Source: Cryptomeria japonica (taxonomy: Eukaryota > Streptophyta > Pinopsida > Cupressales > Cupressaceae). Taken from it: a stretch of DNA of 64,000 nt. Positions 42,666 to 55,320 of the stretch are shown piece by piece. The position numbers and the translations under genes are program-made. Each line of letters starts with the position of its first letter. Position 1 is the first letter of the stretch. Under the pieces are notes generated by a model that was given only the letters and a program-made list of their open reading frames with translations, was not told the DNA's origin and ran no database searches. The stretch covers positions 768,254,153 to 768,318,152 of the forward strand of contig NC_081414.1 in assembly GCF_030272615.1 (NCBI RefSeq), in the 5' to 3' direction.

Positions 42666-43064
42666 CTTGCTAGCTGTTAGCATTCATGCTAGTAACTTCC
42701 TGCACATACCAGTTCCCTGTACCGGTCCACTATCACTACCAGAGAACCTTTCTGTGACTATTGATATTTTGTGTCACTTTGTATCTGATACCAATTGTTA
42801 TCTTGTCATACATTGACACAATAGTAGTGATCCAACAATGATCAGTAGGTGTGTAGCCCATGCATCAACTACACACTTATCATCTCATTTTCTTACTTCA
42901 TACCAGTAGCAACTTATTCTTCCATGTGTTCTCATCCACTGAGGGGTTGAATGATAAATTTAGTGTACTACTCCTCCTGAGGTCTTGCATCTCCTTTAGG
43001 ATTTAGGAGATATCACCTATGCATTGAATGCACAATGCCAGTCCATGGTCTTCTTCCTCCACAC

Positions 43065-44540
43065 CTACTTGGTGTCATTCTTTTTCCCATTCTCAGTCTT
43101 GGGAGTAGGTCTTACCATCTTTTGTTGATGGGTCTTTTCTTTTTTGGACACTGCATCATAGCTGAAAGTAGTGCTATAGTGGCACACAACATCCATCCCA
43201 ACTTCATGATTGGGGAATCTTTTAAAATACCGGTTAGACCATTTTCTTTTGGTCATCCCATTGTATCCTTCTACCGGAACCAATGGACCTCTTGATCATG
43301 CAGGGACATTTATCCTTTGGTTCCATGCAGGCCTTTGACTTCCATATGCTCTATTTACATTTCTATGCTGAGCATAGCTTCCATACCGACCTCCATGTGA
43401 TTGCAAGTCCTTCTCCCTACATTCAAAACTTGTATGGCCAAATCCATTGCAAATAGTATTTGCATAACCGAGAGAGAGGACATGCATGTATCTACTCCTG
43501 GATACATTTTGCTCATATGCATGAAGTATATTGGATCTTAGATAGTTCCTTCTAGTTCCCTTTCTACATTCTCCTACCCTATGGCCATAGCCATTGCATG
43601 CAAAGCAATAACTAGTAAAGAATGGAATATGAATTACAAATTTGTTCTGCCATGCATGTGGAGATCTTACCAGTTTAGAATCTTCATTTTTTCTTCTCTG
43701 GGGATGGATCTTGGATTGTCCATGCTCTGCAGCTCTTCCATCTGATCTCTTATTTTCCCACACTTTCTTTGTCTTGTGGGCGGTAGCATTTCTTTGTCCT
43801 CTACCGGTAGGAGGTCTTCTTTGCTGTCTTCTCATGTTCTTGCTTCCAGTGAAGCTGTCCTCTCCCATTTTCCCTTTTCCTTTGGGATATGCATTGTTCC
43901 TCGTTCTTTCAACATTGATCTTCATTCTTTTCTACAAGTCTTCACCAGTTTTATCTAGATCAACCTTCCTACAAGGAGAATTTCTAATAGTGAAGGTTTG
44001 TCCCTTGTTATCTCCATTTGAGGAGACAAACAAAATGTCATTATGGGGGAAATTCCTGCTGGTGGAGCATTCACCGACACCACTTCCTAAACCTTTAGTG
44101 TCCTTGGCATGCTTTTGCTTTTTCAACATTTTCTCCAAGGCATCACTGCTACCATCAAATTGGATTCTTACCTTGAGCTCATCCTGACATTTCTCAAGGT
44201 CATTTCAGAGGCTCTTCATTTCTTCTACTAGCTGTTGATATTTTTTTATCTTTTACCTCTAGGTCAGATGCTAGATCTTTACTTTGATACTTCTTGGTGA
44301 CTTCTTGTTGATTTTTCATTTCTAAGATACATTTCTCAGATTCTTCAAGGCATTCGATCAACTGATTTTGCTCAACAACCGCAACATTCTTGAATAACTT
44401 GTATTCAATCCTTAGATTTTCCATTTCACTTTCCTTGGTGTCCAAGACTGATTTCAAATTATGACTTAATCTCTTTGCCTTTTCTAGTTGAGTGGTCAAT
44501 AAACTAACCTTTTGATTTGATTGTTCAAGGCGGGTTCTGA
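43065..44540 (-). pseudogene. Element G gag
   Basis: Right to left: coiled-coil segment (RLEQSNQKVSLLTTQLEKAK, ENLRIEYKLFKNVAVVEQNQ), a second short helical part (KMLKKQKHAKDTKGLGSGVG), an Arg/Lys/Gln-rich stretch (RRQQRRPPTGRGQRN), then knuckles CFACNGYGHRVGEC and a broken CNGFGHTSFEC, and a C-terminal part (NQRINVPA, then VPVEGYNGMTKRKWSNRYFK). Stops and shifts split it into four pieces. The KGLGxGxGE motif before the basic part corresponds to TNGLGFSGHEEGE in element I. Confidence 0.75.
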
Positions 44541-44553
44541 TAGTTCTGATACT

Positions 44554-45804
44554 TAATATAAGTATAGATCTGATAGCCAATAAGATGAGAGGGGGGGGGG
44601 TGAATCATACAAACTTAATCATTAATGAAAACATCAGATTCAACCTTGGTAACATATATTAGTCATAGAAAAAAAATTGTCAAACATGCAAACTCAAAAG
44701 CATATGAACAATATAAACGTCATAACACCAGATTTAACGTGGAAACCCAAATAGGGAAAAACCACTGTGGCATTTCAGACCCACTAAGAAATATACTCTT
44801 CTAGAGTATGCTCGGTTAAAAGCCAATCCTGTTAAAGATTACAAAACACATTGCTAGATGTGATTCGGTTAAGGGATTTCCCTCAAATCTATTAGGATCT
44901 TCACTTTGTTAGAAGTGACCTTGTCAAAGGATTTCAAACACTCATTTAGAATGTCACCTTGTTAGAGGATTTACTTATAAGACTGTTAAGTCCACTCGGT
45001 TAAGAGATTTCCTGTTACTTTCACAAGCTAACAGTAATACAATCTATCTGCAACTTTACATATAAAATGCTAAAGCAGATTCTTATTTGTTCAACACAAT
45101 CTAGACATAGAACTATTCTGGTCTATCTGCTGGGCATCAATACTCTGTTATTCCAACAGGTTTTCAAGCTTCTGTGCTCGGTGATCACTATGTAGCATCC
45201 CTATGCATACACTTGCCTGCATTCATTGTTTATCAACAGTTTCCTATTTATAAACAATCATCTAACCGCTTAATCTCCTTGATCTCATTTGCCATGATCA
45301 ATCATAGCCATTAGATCTTCAATCTTGTCCAGGTTCATTGTATCTTACGATCTGAAAAATGTTTTACCCTACCTCAGAACTTGCACAATCATCTTGGAAC
45401 TTGTGTTAGGGTAATGTGGTTCAATTTGAGCTGTAGATCTTCTTGCCGACTTTCCATTGCCTTAGATTTGTTAACAAAATTCTTCCACGGCTTGCCAATC
45501 ATTGATACGCTCCAGCTCATCAGCTTCTTTCATTAAATATCACATGTAACCATTTAATGCATTCTGTTATAGCTCGGTTACAACTCGGTGAATACTAAAC
45601 TTTACTCGGTAGACATTCTATCTTCATTAACCGACTGCGATAACCTTAGGGTTTATTGACTAGGTTCCTTAGGGTTTACCGACTAGGTTCTTTGGCTGAT
45701 AACATAGTGTAGTATTAACCTTTTCATTTTACAACATATGTATGATGTTAAAACAATCTAAAACATCAAGATCTCATCATTGTTTGACTCGGTAGAGTTT
45801 CCCA
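44554..45804 (-). repeat. Element G 5' LTR, right end truncated
   Basis: Contains the G10 run (44591-44600) next to GTGAATCAT as in the other SIRE-like LTRs, and several CTCGGTTA/ACCGAC words. No TGTTGG start is found on the right; sequence changes abruptly at about 45805 into the middle of element H's 5' LTR, so both LTRs were cut at this junction. Confidence 0.65.
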
Positions 45805-46499
45805 TTGAATAACTCCTCTCTTGGACACTTGCCCTTTTATGAGAAAATATCCTTGACACTTGTCACCATAGAGATGAAAAGTGTCTCTTCCTCCAACCTC
45901 TTCTTCAACCTCCTCCAATTTCATCCTTGATATCTTTAGACTCAATCTTGACCATTGATTCCTGCCACCTCACCCCTGGCCTTGGAAATCCTATAAATAT
46001 CCCCCATTTTGGAGCAATAGGGATCTGATCTCATTTTCATCTTATGCATTGTTACTATAGGCATATTCATTCTAGCATATCATTTGAGAATTATTATTAT
46101 AGGCAATTGCATCTTAGATTTAGTTTAATTTGATCATTTTCTAGCATAATTGTTGAATCATGTAGCTTAATCAATCTCTTTTCTAGCTTAATTGCATCAT
46201 CATCATAGCTTAAATCATGCATATCATTAGCTTAATTAGTCTCTTGGATCAATCTATCATAATCAATCTCATCTTTGCATATCATTATCATTTCAAATCG
46301 TCCATCTAGGTGTAGTCAAGTCACTGGGATTGCTTATCTAGATCTGAGAGAAAATCCATACTCGCATCTCTTAGGAGGTGATAGGTCGCTTTGTCATGGT
46401 TTACCTTTATTTGCTTATTATTTTCTAACCATGCTTGTAATGATCTATTGAGTGTTTTGTGTTGCAGCTGTAGGTATCGCATCATCATAGAGCATGACA
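45805..46499 (+). repeat. Element H 5' LTR, 5'-truncated
   Basis: Matches 56241-56931 of the 3' LTR nearly base for base, from CTCCTCTCTTGGACACTTG to about CATCATCATAGAGCATGACA. The first 475 bp present in the 3' LTR are absent. TATA box at 45992. It is followed by TTTTGGCACTGACCATGG, the probable primer site, whose tRNA I cannot identify. Confidence 0.85.
45992..46000 (+). promoter_or_regulatory. LTR TATA box, element H 5' LTR
   Basis: TATAAATAT in CCTATAAATATCCCCCAT, conserved at 56420-56428 in the 3' LTR. Confidence 0.65.
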
Positions 46500-46592
46500 T
46501 TTTGGCACTGACCATGGGGCCAAAAATCTCACTTTTGGCCTCTCAAGCATCATTAAATCTTCATTTCTGGTCAGGTTAGAATCAGAATTTTT

Positions 46593-46760
46593 TACGAGCT
46601 CCTTTTTAGTCTCATACGAGCTCCTTTATGCAGTGATACAATAATTCATCTTGACTTGTACGAGCTTTTAAGGAGACTGAGGTGTTGTATGAGCTATGTT
46701 CTGCACTCGTATGGTCCCGGAAGGGTACTCGTACGGTCAGGTAAATTGTGTCGTACGAAA
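46593..46760. repeat. 22-bp-spaced TACGAG array, first block
   Basis: TACGAG or TATGAG/TACGG-like cores begin at 46593, 46615, 46659, 46688, 46710, 46732 and 46754: spacings 22, 44, 29, 22, 22, 22. Spacers are not conserved. Lies about 95 bp after the 5' LTR. Confidence 0.85.
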
Positions 46761-49700
46761 TTATGTTTCTGTGTTTTTAAAGCAGTTTGCATTTTAAGGG
46801 TTTCATGCTTCAATTTGGTTATTCCTAATGCTAACCCTGGTCTATTTGTGAGTTTTTTGGTAGCCTAACTAGTTTTTGCAGGACCATTGTTGAAGATTAC
46901 ACTTGTCAAAGCTTCATTTCAACAAAACACATCATGACTACTAATGCATCTATTTTGCAGGTTGCCTAGGAGGAATCAACTAAACTCTATGTCTTCTTTA
47001 CTTTTTCTAGGCACACTTGTTTTTGCTAATGAAAATGAACAATCATGTATTATGTGTTTTGATGATAGGAAGTATGCTCTCACCTTTCTTAGGTGATCAA
47101 AAAGCTAGACTCATCCTTTGCTTTCATTAGTGCATATCTTTAGTGGGCCTGCCCTCCCAAGGAGCTAATAACTCTTAGCCATTAAGGCCAGTGAGAGGGG
47201 AATGACCTAATTGGGAATGGCTAATGCCAAGTAATCCAACCCACTATAAAATAAATGTGATTTGATGAAAATCAAGTCAACGACAGTGCTCAGGAATAGC
47301 TCTCCTCTAGTGCAAGAGCACCTTCACAATTTTGGCTTGTTTGATCCTGATGAGATCATGAATGAATTGAATAAAGGAATATTGTAAGAGTCCAAGTGTG
47401 TGTTTTAGGTTTCATTATGGTTTAGGATTATCTTAGAGTGGTTTAGATAATTTTTCTCAAGTTTTCTTTCCAGTTTTGGCCCATAGTGCCTTGTAAGCCA
47501 AAATTGGCATTATAGTGAAAATGTGTCGAAAACCTTGTAACAAGCCTAAAAAAGAATTGGATTAGGTGTATTTATTTATTTGATAGCACCTCAAATGGTT
47601 AGGTGGAAGATATTTGTCTTGTAGGCCAAAAATGCACTAAGAGTCAAAAATTGCTAATGTTGTCAAGCAACATTTTGACAAAAAGTGAGAAAAGTTATAA
47701 AATCACTCTACAAGGTAGTTATGGATGCCATAATGGTTGGAATGGTTTGAGTGTTCCTATATAAGGACACTTCAAACATTGTAAATGTGTTGGTTTTGTA
47801 TTAGCAAGAGGAAGTTAATGAAATATGACTGTTTTTCATGATTTTTTAGCTTAATCTATTACAACAGTCCGTACAAAGAACTATTTCCATACTGTACTTT
47901 CATTGGAGTTTGTGTCATGGTTGTATGAAGGTTTTTAATTCTTTGTGTTAGGGTTTTTACTATGTTTTGGTTTATCAAATAAAATCTTTTAGTTTTTGCT
48001 AGTTCACTGCACTATCAAGGGTTTGTGACTTAAAAATGCATCAACTTGACTAATCCAGGTTTGGGCTCCCAAAAATGGACTTGGGAAAGTTGGTATGCAT
48101 TTATATTGAGTATATATGTTTCATTGTGTGCCAGAGCTATGATTGGAAGAAGGATTTGAGCAAATACTAGGCAAGTATGGATTACTCGACTAGTATCATG
48201 GACAAAAACCCCAAAATTGCACCCAAAACTAATTGGAGTGAATAAATATGTGAGATAGAGGTCTGAGCATGTTCCCAAGGGTGTTGAGAGTCACTTTGGT
48301 TTTTTAGAGCAGGTTGTTTTCTTTAAGGCATTCTCAGTTTGGTTGCATAACAGTGAGTTCACTGTTTTTGTGAATTTAATGACAGTTTCAGTTTGAATGC
48401 CATATGTTTGGATTAATACCTGGAGGAAAAAAATTGAGGAGGGCTCCACATGGTGTGGTAGAAGATTCTTGATAGTTTGGTAGCTTGATTAGTGAAGGAG
48501 TAGTGGTTTCCAATGTTGTTTGGGTCGAAACCCTAGTAAACCCTACTAAAATGTCTAAAAAGGTGAACAGTCCCCAAACAACCTCCTCAGCAACTAAAAC
48601 TATAAAAATCCTTGAGCCTTGACATTTTTAATAGCATCCAATATAACTCCTAAGGTGGAATTGGCTATCGTTGGTCAGTATGAGCAAAAATACCTCAAAT
48701 TAGGCCTACTCGGCTAGTAGCCCTTTTTAGCCCTGTTTTGTAAAAAAAGTGTGAACCCAATTTTTGCAAGGTTGATTGGTCTTGAAGAACCATTGGAATC
48801 CATTTGAAAACATTCAAGAAATCCTCCTAACACCTTATTATGAGTAGGGTTACTCTATTTGGGGTTTAGACCTGTAGAAAGGGTTTGAGTAAGTGTTGAG
48901 TAAGTGAGCTTGAACTAGGTCTTTGAGAACAAACCCAAAGAGTAAGTTTTTAACTCCTTGTCTAAACCTTTTGAAGAAGCTAAATGCTACTAAGAAACAT
49001 TATAAACAATTTGTGGTGAGTAGGGGTATTAAGGTGTTGAATTTGATGGGTTGAGGAATGAGAGCATGGTAGTTTGAGTTGAGAAAGTGTATGCACAAAT
49101 GATGGGAAGAGCTCAAGGAGGAAGTTTTGGGTTGAGTGAAGCTTGTGAACATTGAAAGTGGGCCTTATCAAGAAAACCAAAACCTTTCCTCTCTCATTTG
49201 AAGGAGTCTCTTAACAAGAAGATTATACTTAGCCCTAATTGGTCCTCCTATGGGCTCCTCCCCATCATCCTCCCTAACTTCGGGTATATCAAACCTTGGT
49301 TTTCAAGGCTGGGAGACCTCTTAATTGAGTATTATACCCTGACATGCCGAACAGATCCCTTACTAGTTCTGGTTAAATTAGAAGCTACCCAATTCACCTT
49401 TGAAAGGGTGATAATCTTTGTACAAGAGAGATAGCAACTCTCCCAAGACACTTGCCCTATCATGCCCCCATTAGCGTTTGGAGTCGGATAATACGACATT
49501 GAGAATCCATTGCGTGAGACTCAATGACCATATTCTGATTAGCTATTGGGTGTATACCTAAGCTTGCAAGCAAAGGTTTTCTCTCTCAACCAACTTCCTT
49601 AGGTAGCGTATTGTTCTTGAGGTCACTTATCATATCGTGTGTTTGCTATGTATTCATCCATAAAACAAAAAATCAGAGATTTAAAACTGAAAAACATAAG

Positions 49701-49767
49701 CAAAAAATCAAACATCAATGATAAAAAATTTGTCCAAACAATATTTTTTCCTTCTATTTTGTCTTGA
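46761..49767. other. Leader of element H with a possible nested LTR
   Basis: No coding region. 47383 to about 48010 looks like an LTR: it starts TGTAAGAGTCC, has a TATA box in CCTATATAAGGACACTTC (about 47757-47766) and an AATAAA signal near 47979, but I could not fix the right end or a duplication. The remaining text shows no motif. Confidence 0.4.
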
Positions 49768-50011
49768 GTTGTATGAGCTTGTGTTTTGTTGTACGAGCCT
49801 TCTGGTTTATCATTTTTCTCAGTAAGTTTTGTTGTACGAGCCTTTTGGTTTATCGTTTTTCTCAGTAAGTTTTGTTGTATGAGGCCCCAGGTTTATCATT
49901 TTGCTCAGTGGGAATTGTCGTACGAGCTTGTGCTTTGTCATATGCGATTTTTGATTTGTTGTATGGCTCTCAATGTATTGTCGTCTGAGGTTGATTAAAC
50001 TGTTGTACAAA
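49768..50011. repeat. GTTGTACGAG array, second block
   Basis: GTTGTACGAG and variants start at 49768, 49788, 49831, 49874, 49917, 49937, 49958, 49980 and 50002: spacings 20, 43, 43, 43, 20, 21, 22, 22, i.e. multiples of about 21. Some copies share longer flanks (GGTTTATCATTTTTCTCAGT), so part arose by duplication of a 43-bp unit. Confidence 0.9.
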
Positions 50012-50656
50012 TTTCTATCTCTGTTGGTCCAGAGTTGTCTTCTTGCACATCTTTTTCAGGTCTGTCATATTTTCTTGGTCAATTTACAGTGATCATAAGC
50101 ACCCATTTTATATCATTTTATGCTTGGATTGTCTTATTGGTTTACTTGGTTAAGTTATCATTTGTCAAATCAGACTCTAGAAATAAACACCTTGAGATTT
50201 TCAAGTGCTCACCTTCAACAAGTTCAAGATCTAAACATCGCAAAGTGCATCATCACCCTCTTTGACAAACTGATCACTCAAGCATAGTTTCTCATCAGGA
50301 TCTATCATCCTCTATCACGAAACTACAATGCTTGGTCAAAATAATCTTATCCCACATCGTAGGATATATCATTCCTATTGGACTTGGTTTTTATCAAATC
50401 ATCATCATTGCACTCCAAAAATTGAAGATCGAAAAACTTGCAAACTTTTAAACACTTGAATCATCTTAGCTCCATCACATTTACATTGATAGTTGATCAC
50501 TTATCAAAACAAATTTTAGACAATCGAACCCTTGAAATGGAAATCAAAACATTTGAAATAGCTAAAGATTATAGAAACATGGAACACCAAAGAAAAATAT
50601 AAGTAACAAGACAATATATCAGAGAAATCAAACAAGTCCAAAATCAAACTCCAACT

Positions 50657-51473
50657 ATGTCAAAATCTCACAAGGATTCAAATACATCTCCAAATAAAGG
50701 TGGTTCTTTTATGCAACTCTTAAAGATATGCCTAAAGGATTTGGTTGAGAAAGATCAAAATCATGCACCCATGTCTAGCAATGGCTCATCGCTCCATAAG
50801 AAAATTGACTCTCCAAAGGAATCTATTCCTACACCTTTTAAAAACTTGCAAGAAATTTCCATATCCTCCTCACCAAACAATACACCCAAAGAGGAAGTTC
50901 CCCAAGGGATATCCATGATTACCATCAAACCTATTTCAAAGGATACTATTCAAAGCTCATCTCCTTCATATCCAAGCACCGATTCCTTGCAACATCCCTT
51001 GTCAATTGAAGTCATCATTCATAGAACGCTCATTAAATGTGTCCTAATAGATGGAGGAGCTAGCTTAAACATTTTCTCTTTGAGTCTTTTCCATGCTCTA
51101 GGTTATTCAGAAGATGCAGTTGATCCCCTAAAAAAAGATCACATTCAAAGCATATGATGAAGAAGAACGTTCCTCTAAAGGAATTGTGATATTACCCATC
51201 AGAGTGGGACCTTTGCAGAGAGACACAACATGCCAAGTTCTAGACTTGGACTTATCATACAACATTCTCCTGGGAAGACCCTGGATACATGACATACAAG
51301 TTGTTCCATCAACATACCATCAGTGCTTAAAGTTTCCCTATAATGGGAAGGAAATCATGATCTCAGCAGATTCAAATCCATTTCAATATTGTAGTAATCT
51401 CAAACTAGTTCAAGAGGTCATAGTTTCACATAATATAGAGGCATCATCTTCAAGCACACAATCCAAGGAATAA
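50657..51473 (+). pseudogene. Element H gag tail and aspartic protease
   Basis: An open stretch with a polar N-part (MSKSHKDSNTSPNKGGSFMQ), then protease: SIEVIIHRTLIKCVLIDGGA (Asp at 51050-51052), SLNIFSLSLFHALGY. An extra base in an A7 run near 51131-51137 shifts the frame; the second half follows as KAYDEEERSSKG, ILPIRVGPLQRDTTCQVLDL, NILLGRPWIHDIQVVPSTYH. The catalytic loop reads DGGA where DTGA or DSGA is usual. No gag domain or zinc motif precedes it. Confidence 0.8.
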
Positions 51474-51488
51474 TCATTTGCATCTATT

Positions 51489-52370
51489 TTGTCAAACATG
51501 GAAAAACAAATGCAACTAAAAGATCAAGGGAATGGAGAATACTTAATATCATGGAAAAAAAAACAAGAGCAACTTGAAATTGAAAGAGAAGAAGAAGATG
51601 TAGGAGTCGATGTAGTTCATCCGTATGTAGGGCAAACATTAGGAACTAGCCTAATTGAATCAGAATCACATTCGGCTGACTTGGAATTAATTGAGGATGA
51701 TCAGGAACTTCTTGTGCGAGGTCATTCTGATGAGGGTGTCGTTCTAGACATAGAAATACATATTGAAAGCTCTGACATCTCTATCATGACCCCTAATATC
51801 TTTGACATAATTCAACATGAGGATCCTTTATCCTTAATCCTTCCTGAACCTATGGACTGGGAAAATGAAGGACATACTGCCATTGATACCTTTCCTAATG
51901 ACCATGCCATATCCTTATATCTTAATGAAATAAAACCCACAACAACTTTCACTAGGGATTCTGCTAAGGTATCTTCCAGTCAAGTGGGTGCCAAATCTCC
52001 TAGTCGCAAAAGTGAAAATAAAATAAACAATATCAGGTATAATGCTGAAAACCAATTATTGGCAACATTAGACTGAGAAAAAGTAAAAAGAAAGGATGCA
52101 TCTAATGGTGAAAACCTCCTTGAGGCATCGAAAGATGGGAGATTTGATACCTTACCTGAATACTATCAAAAGAGGTCATCTATCCCAATGGAACTAGCAG
52201 AGGTAGTTAACATTGGCACAACTGATCTACATCCAACAATATCTCTATTAGAAGTAGCAAGGCATCAATATTTGGAACCCTTTGAAGGATGGCAAATCAA
52301 TTTTACCTAGTCATATGCAGACATTCTAGGGTTCGATCCATATCTTACAATACATCACCCAAATATCAGT
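51489..52370 (+). pseudogene. Element H protease-to-pol linker
   Basis: Acidic linker (EEEDVGVDVVHPYVGQTLGT, DIEIHIESSDISIMTPNIFD, PEPMDWENEGHTAIDTFPND) corresponding to element A's linker, then the pre-RT block (NGENLLEASKDGRFDTLPEY, SYADILGFDPYLTIHHP). At about 52355 the text leaves the RT entry site and enters the second RNase H. No G-patch is seen, unlike A and D. Confidence 0.7.
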
Positions 52371-52900
52371 CCAGGATCAGGCATCAATAATATAACACAA
52401 CATGGATCAGGAGCATGTATTCTATTCATCACACCACAAGGGCATACAATTCCCAAAGCATACAAATTAAGCTTTCCATGCACCAACAATACAACAGGAT
52501 ATGAAGTTTTGGTTACAGGCATCAAAATGGCTATAGAATGGAACATACACAACTTCAAGTCTTTGGAGACTCTCAGCTTGTCATCAATCAAATCAATGAT
52601 GATTATCAAAAAAAGGATGAAAAGTTGATGATATCAAGAAATGCTTTGTAGAAATAAATTTTCAGTAGATTCCAAGGAATGACAACAAAGTAGTAGATGC
52701 CATGGCTACACTTGCTTCTCTCCTTCAGACACAGGAAAATCAACAAAGTTATGAATTCCTGGGGGAAGAGTTGTTTTACCCTGCTCATAATTGTCACGAT
52801 TCCCAAAATATATGTCACCTTGTTGGGCATGATTCATCCCGCTATAGCCAAACTTACACATACCTGAAAGATAATATCCTCCCTCCCGACTTATCAAAAA
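52371..52900 (+). pseudogene. Element H second RNase H, 5'-truncated
   Basis: Begins HGSGACILFITPQGHTIPKA, CTNNTTGYEVLVTGIKMAIE (Glu retained), then a damaged centre and IPRNDNKVVDAMATLASLLQ (last Asp). The first catalytic Asp (FDGS) is lost at the deletion join. Same archaeal-type domain as 1-666 of element A. Confidence 0.75.
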
Positions 52901-53960
52901 ATCAAAACAGAAACTTTATTCGCCAATCCTCCCATTTTACTCTCGTCGCGGATACCCTATTTAAACAAGGTCTAGATGGTACTCTCTTAAGATGTCTCGA
53001 ACAAGAAGAATCTGAGAAGGACTTACATGAAGTCCATAACGACATTTGTGGCACTCATTCAAGTGGTCTTACCCTTTCAAAAAAACTCATACGCTTGGGC
53101 TATTATTGACCAACTATGGAATGAGATTCTTTTCAGATAGCTAGAACATGCAAACAATGTCAGATCCATGGGAATTTGATTCATGCACCAACACAAGAAC
53201 TTCATGCTTTGGCAACATCTTGGCCTTTCTGTCAATGGGGTCTTGATCTAGTAGGAAAGATAATTCTTTCTTCATCTAATGGTCACAAATTCATCCTTGT
53301 CACTACAAAATATTTCACAAAATGGATTGAGGCAGTACCTCTCACAAATATCACAGGAAAACAAATTGTTGCATTTATCTTGAACTACATCATCTGTCGC
53401 TATGGAATACCCATGACCATTATCACTAATAATGGATGACCGTTCAAGAATTAGGATGTACAAGATCTATGTGAGAAATTCAAGATCCAACATAGATTTT
53501 CCACACCCTACTATCCACAAGGGAATGGACAAGCAGAAGCATCAAACAAAACAATTCTAAAAATCCTCAAAAAGATAGTAAATGATGCTAGAAGAGATTG
53601 GCATATTTAATTGAATCTTGCTCTATGGACCTACCAGACTAGTATCCGCATGCCAACAGGTACCACACCTTTCTCTCTTGTTTATGGATCAGAAGCGATA
53701 CTGCCAATAGAAGTAGAGATATCTTCTCTACGAGTATCATTAAAAGGTCTTATTCCAGATGAAGAACAATGAATATCTAGACTACAGGAGTTAGAATTGA
53801 TCCATGAATGAAGACAAAATACCTTTGATCATTTAAAGGTATATCAGCAAAGAATGTGCCGAAGTTATATCACAAGGTCAAACCATGAGTCTTTCAAGTT
53901 GGGGAACTAGTACTAAAGGAAAATCCACGCAACCAGACAGATCGAGAAAAGAAAGGAAAA
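52901..53960 (+). pseudogene. Element H integrase
   Basis: Zinc-binding HHCC (EVHNDICGTHSSG...CKQCQ), then the core: WPFCQWGLDLVGKI (first Asp), FILVTTKYFTKWIEAVPLTN, YGIPMTIITNNG (second Asp changed to Asn), a stop, STPYYPQGNGQAEASNKTIL (Glu kept) and LWTYQTSIRMPTGTTPFSLV with YGSEAILPIEVEI. At least five stops. It inserts cDNA in working elements; this copy cannot. Confidence 0.85.
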
Positions 53961-54089
53961 TTTGAACCAAACTAGTTAGGTCCGTTTGTGATCACAATAG
54001 TATTTGGGTCAGGAGCATATCAACTATCAACGTAGGATGGAGATCAGCTCGATAAACCCATCAATAACATGCATTTGAATAAATTTTAT

Positions 54090-54240
54090 ATCTGAAAAAG
54101 CAGAAAAATCTAAAAACAGTGAAAAAGCAGAAAAATAAAAAACAGTGAAAAAGCAGAAAAATCCAAAAACAATGAAAAATCAGAAAAATAAAAAACAATG
54201 AAAAAGCACAAAAATAAAAAAAAATCAAATATGAGAAAAA
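54090..54240 (+). repeat. A-rich 26-27-bp tandem repeat after integrase
   Basis: Units like CAGTGAAAAAGCAGAAAAAT start at 54117, 54143, 54170 and 54196 (spacing 26-27). Element D has a comparably placed A-rich (coding strand) repeat of 30-31 bp with different sequence. Confidence 0.85.
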
Positions 54241-55320
54241 GTGCAATAAAAATAGATGGTGAAAACCTGGCAAACGGGTGCTATCTGTTAGCTAGCTCTT
54301 CCATCTATTAGTTCATGCATCCTTTCACTTGCATTCATTCAACGCTGTTCATATTCATAATAAAGCCTTGTACATACACAGGCATCCCAGATGGCTTCTT
54401 CCTATGGTTTGGATCATTGGGTATATCATGCTAAATTTGTTTCTAGGCTTGGGGCAAATTTCTGCACCTGGCCGAGGGCAAAAATTTTGATCATTTTGAG
54501 CTTAATCAAATAGTTAGAACAATAATTAGACAACTCTTATCAAGCGAAAACTAAGTCACAACCAAATTTGAACACGAGATCAAATTATCAACCATCAAAC
54601 TATCAAAATCAGTCTAAGCACATTCACACACATTTCAATAGATGATATGTTTTGGATAATGATTTTAACGTGATTGTTCAACTTTTCTATCTTGATTTTC
54701 ACTATCATGATTTCTGAGTAACTCCAAGATGTTTCTGACTAGAGGAACAAGGAAGGAAAATGATATTTTTCTTGTCTACTGTCTATAAATTAATCATTAA
54801 TATGTGAAAATTTGTCTTGGGACATGATCGTTAGACTATCATCGAAGATATTTCTGATTTGCATATTGAAATGGTAAATACTGCCTGTTTTACGCAAGCA
54901 ACACTCAGATCATCATGGTTTAATTATACCATTGATGTTTGCACTCACTTCCCACATTTTTAAAAGCTCAATGATGACAAAACAAAATAACCCAATGACT
55001 GGTCCGGTTGTAGCTTTGCATCTCATTTGCATTAGCTTGCATTTCATTCTCGCATGGGATCCCACATGCTCCTTTTATCTAAGGTTAAATCTATCGCAAG
55101 AATCATCAAGGTATCATCATAAGTGTATACACATTCAAACTGATGACTCATCTCTATCCAGATATTATCGACTTAATGAAAATCTTATTACTCTGCCCTC
55201 AACAGAACCAACATCAACATATTTGAATGTTTCTGCAACTTGATATCAACAAACTGTCAGTTCTATACCCAATCAATCTTATCAATTTTATCAATCAATC
55301 ACATCTAAATCAATCCTATC
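54241..55320. other. 3' noncoding region of element H
   Basis: Starts with the GTGAAAACCTGGCAAACGGG text also found in element D. No gene recognised in the following kilobase. Confidence 0.6.

Larger units (their letters stand above)
42666..45804 (-). mobile_element. Element G: SIRE-like element fragment (gag and 5' LTR)
   Basis: Minus-strand 5' LTR (44554 to about 45804), a degenerate primer site (AGTATCAGAAC at 44543-44553) and a gag with coiled coil and knuckles. About 400 bp beyond gag (42666-43065) shows only stop-ridden text with no pol motif before the copia junction. It is either a truncated autonomous SIRE or another member of the gag-ORF2 group; ORF2 is not visible. Confidence 0.65.
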
